From Arenicola marina (lineage: Eukaryota > Annelida > Polychaeta > Arenicolidae): 64,000 bases of DNA. Location: NCBI GenBank assembly GCA_964019135.1, contig OZ025255.1, forward strand, positions 7,440,001-7,504,000. The letters are read 5' to 3'. A program made the position numbers and the translations under genes. This document shows, in pieces, positions 25,470 through 64,000 of this stretch. The notes under the pieces are model-generated. The model was given only the letters and a program-made list of their open reading frames with translations. It ran no database searches and was not told the origin of the DNA. Position 1 is the first letter of the stretch, and every line of letters begins with the position of its first letter.

Positions 25470-25690
25470 AGAGACGGGCTGCCCCTCCCCGCCACCCTCA
25501 GTGACGGGCTGCCCCTCCCCGCCACCCTCAGTGACGGGCTGCCCCTCCCCGCCACCCTCAGTGACGGGCTGCCCCTCCCCGCCACCCTCAGTGACGGGCT
25601 GCCCCTCCCCGCCACCCTCAGTGACGGGCTGCTCCTCCCCGCCACCCTCAGTGACAGGCTCCCCATCCCCGCCACCCTCCCGCAGCCCAC
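25470..25690. repeat. 30-bp minisatellite, about 7 copies
   Basis: Near-identical units of 30 bp (GACGGGCTGCCCCTCCCCGC plus CACCCTCAGT). It lies 3' of the collagen gene's stop codon on that gene's strand, so it may be in the 3' untranslated region or just beyond. The unit is a multiple of three, which explains open frames on both strands. Confidence 0.9.
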
Positions 25691-26189
25691 CCGGTATTGC
25701 CATTGACTACTCATCAGATCTAATGACACAATAACTTAATAGCTCGATGGTTGAGTTGCTTATCAGTGGGGCGAGGCAGGAGGGCCGCGACCCCACCCCC
25801 AGGCAACCTTGGAGACGCCACAACCCGCCCAGTCTAAAGCTACATAGAGGCTTGTGTTGACAACAACCAACAGCACGCGCCTGCCTTGGTGACGCGCACA
25901 TGCTTGACCTTTGGAACAATAGTAACGTTACTTCTAGTGAATTTCTTTTTGCAGGCAAGCTTTGAGCACCATGTGTCGTTAACAGGTTAGGACTATTAAG
26001 GCTGGCCTTCTCCACTCATTCATTCATTCCTATCATAGATTATAGGCTCCTCAAATCACTCCATCTCAAATCTCTAGGTCGCGACCTTGAGGTGGTGGCC
26101 TTGACCCTCTTCCCCTTTATGTGGCCCATTTACAGGGAGAGATATACATATTTAGTTTCCTTATGTACCATGCCCCACTGCTGTGATTA

Positions 26190-64000
<37,811 letters not shown>

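Overview
The window is eukaryotic, almost certainly from an invertebrate animal. It has split genes with GT-AG introns, tRNA-derived SINE fragments, terminal-inverted-repeat transposons and an exceptional load of minisatellites. No species can be fixed from the sequence. A collagen with threonine in the Y position of most Gly-X-Y triplets recalls the cuticle collagens of annelids and vestimentiferan worms, so an annelid-like or other marine invertebrate is my guess. Two 200-base N blocks (15240-15439 and 56458-56657) are assembly gaps at tandem repeats.

Region 1 (1 to about 15.5 kb) is part of an SLC22-type (organic cation/carnitine transporter-like) gene on the minus strand. Two exons are visible (12860-13182 and 10634-10734). 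The rest is three large tandem arrays with 56, 72 and about 35 bp units. Two arrays are built from this gene's own splice junctions. Each 72-bp unit repeats the 5' splice site and last 12 coding bases of exon 12860-13182. Each 56-bp unit carries a 3' splice site plus 37 coding bases that continue the protein in frame after exon 10634-10734 (FAW, then FVSSSVYYGLTM).

Region 2 (15.5 to 26.1 kb) has no recognised gene. It holds a pair of nested terminal-inverted-repeat elements (16171-21458 and 16749-21047) rich in short palindromes, a SINE, a small inverted-repeat element, and GC-rich minisatellites at 23.2 and 25.5 kb. The missing 5' exons of the SLC22 gene should lie here if that gene is whole, but I could not find them.

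Region 3 (26190 to beyond 64000, minus strand) is one giant gene. In transcript order it has sixteen collagen exons (about 3,690 residues of nearly unbroken Gly-X-Y in the window), an 18-bp microexon, three six-cysteine EGF-like exons, one four-cysteine half-EGF exon, and a last exon with a transmembrane helix and a cytoplasmic tail of about 115 residues. The predicted product is a micrometre-long collagen held at the cell surface by its C-terminus. Every internal exon is phase 1 at both ends and all whole collagen exons are multiples of 9 bp, except two adjacent exons (57755-58157 and 58293-58506) that each lack two bases and look decayed or misassembled. Most longer introns hold their own minisatellite, the largest a 66-bp unit array of about 10.6 kb. 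A GC-rich 30-bp array starts at the donor of exon 57117-57278 and seems to have copied that junction. The 5' end of this gene is outside the window.
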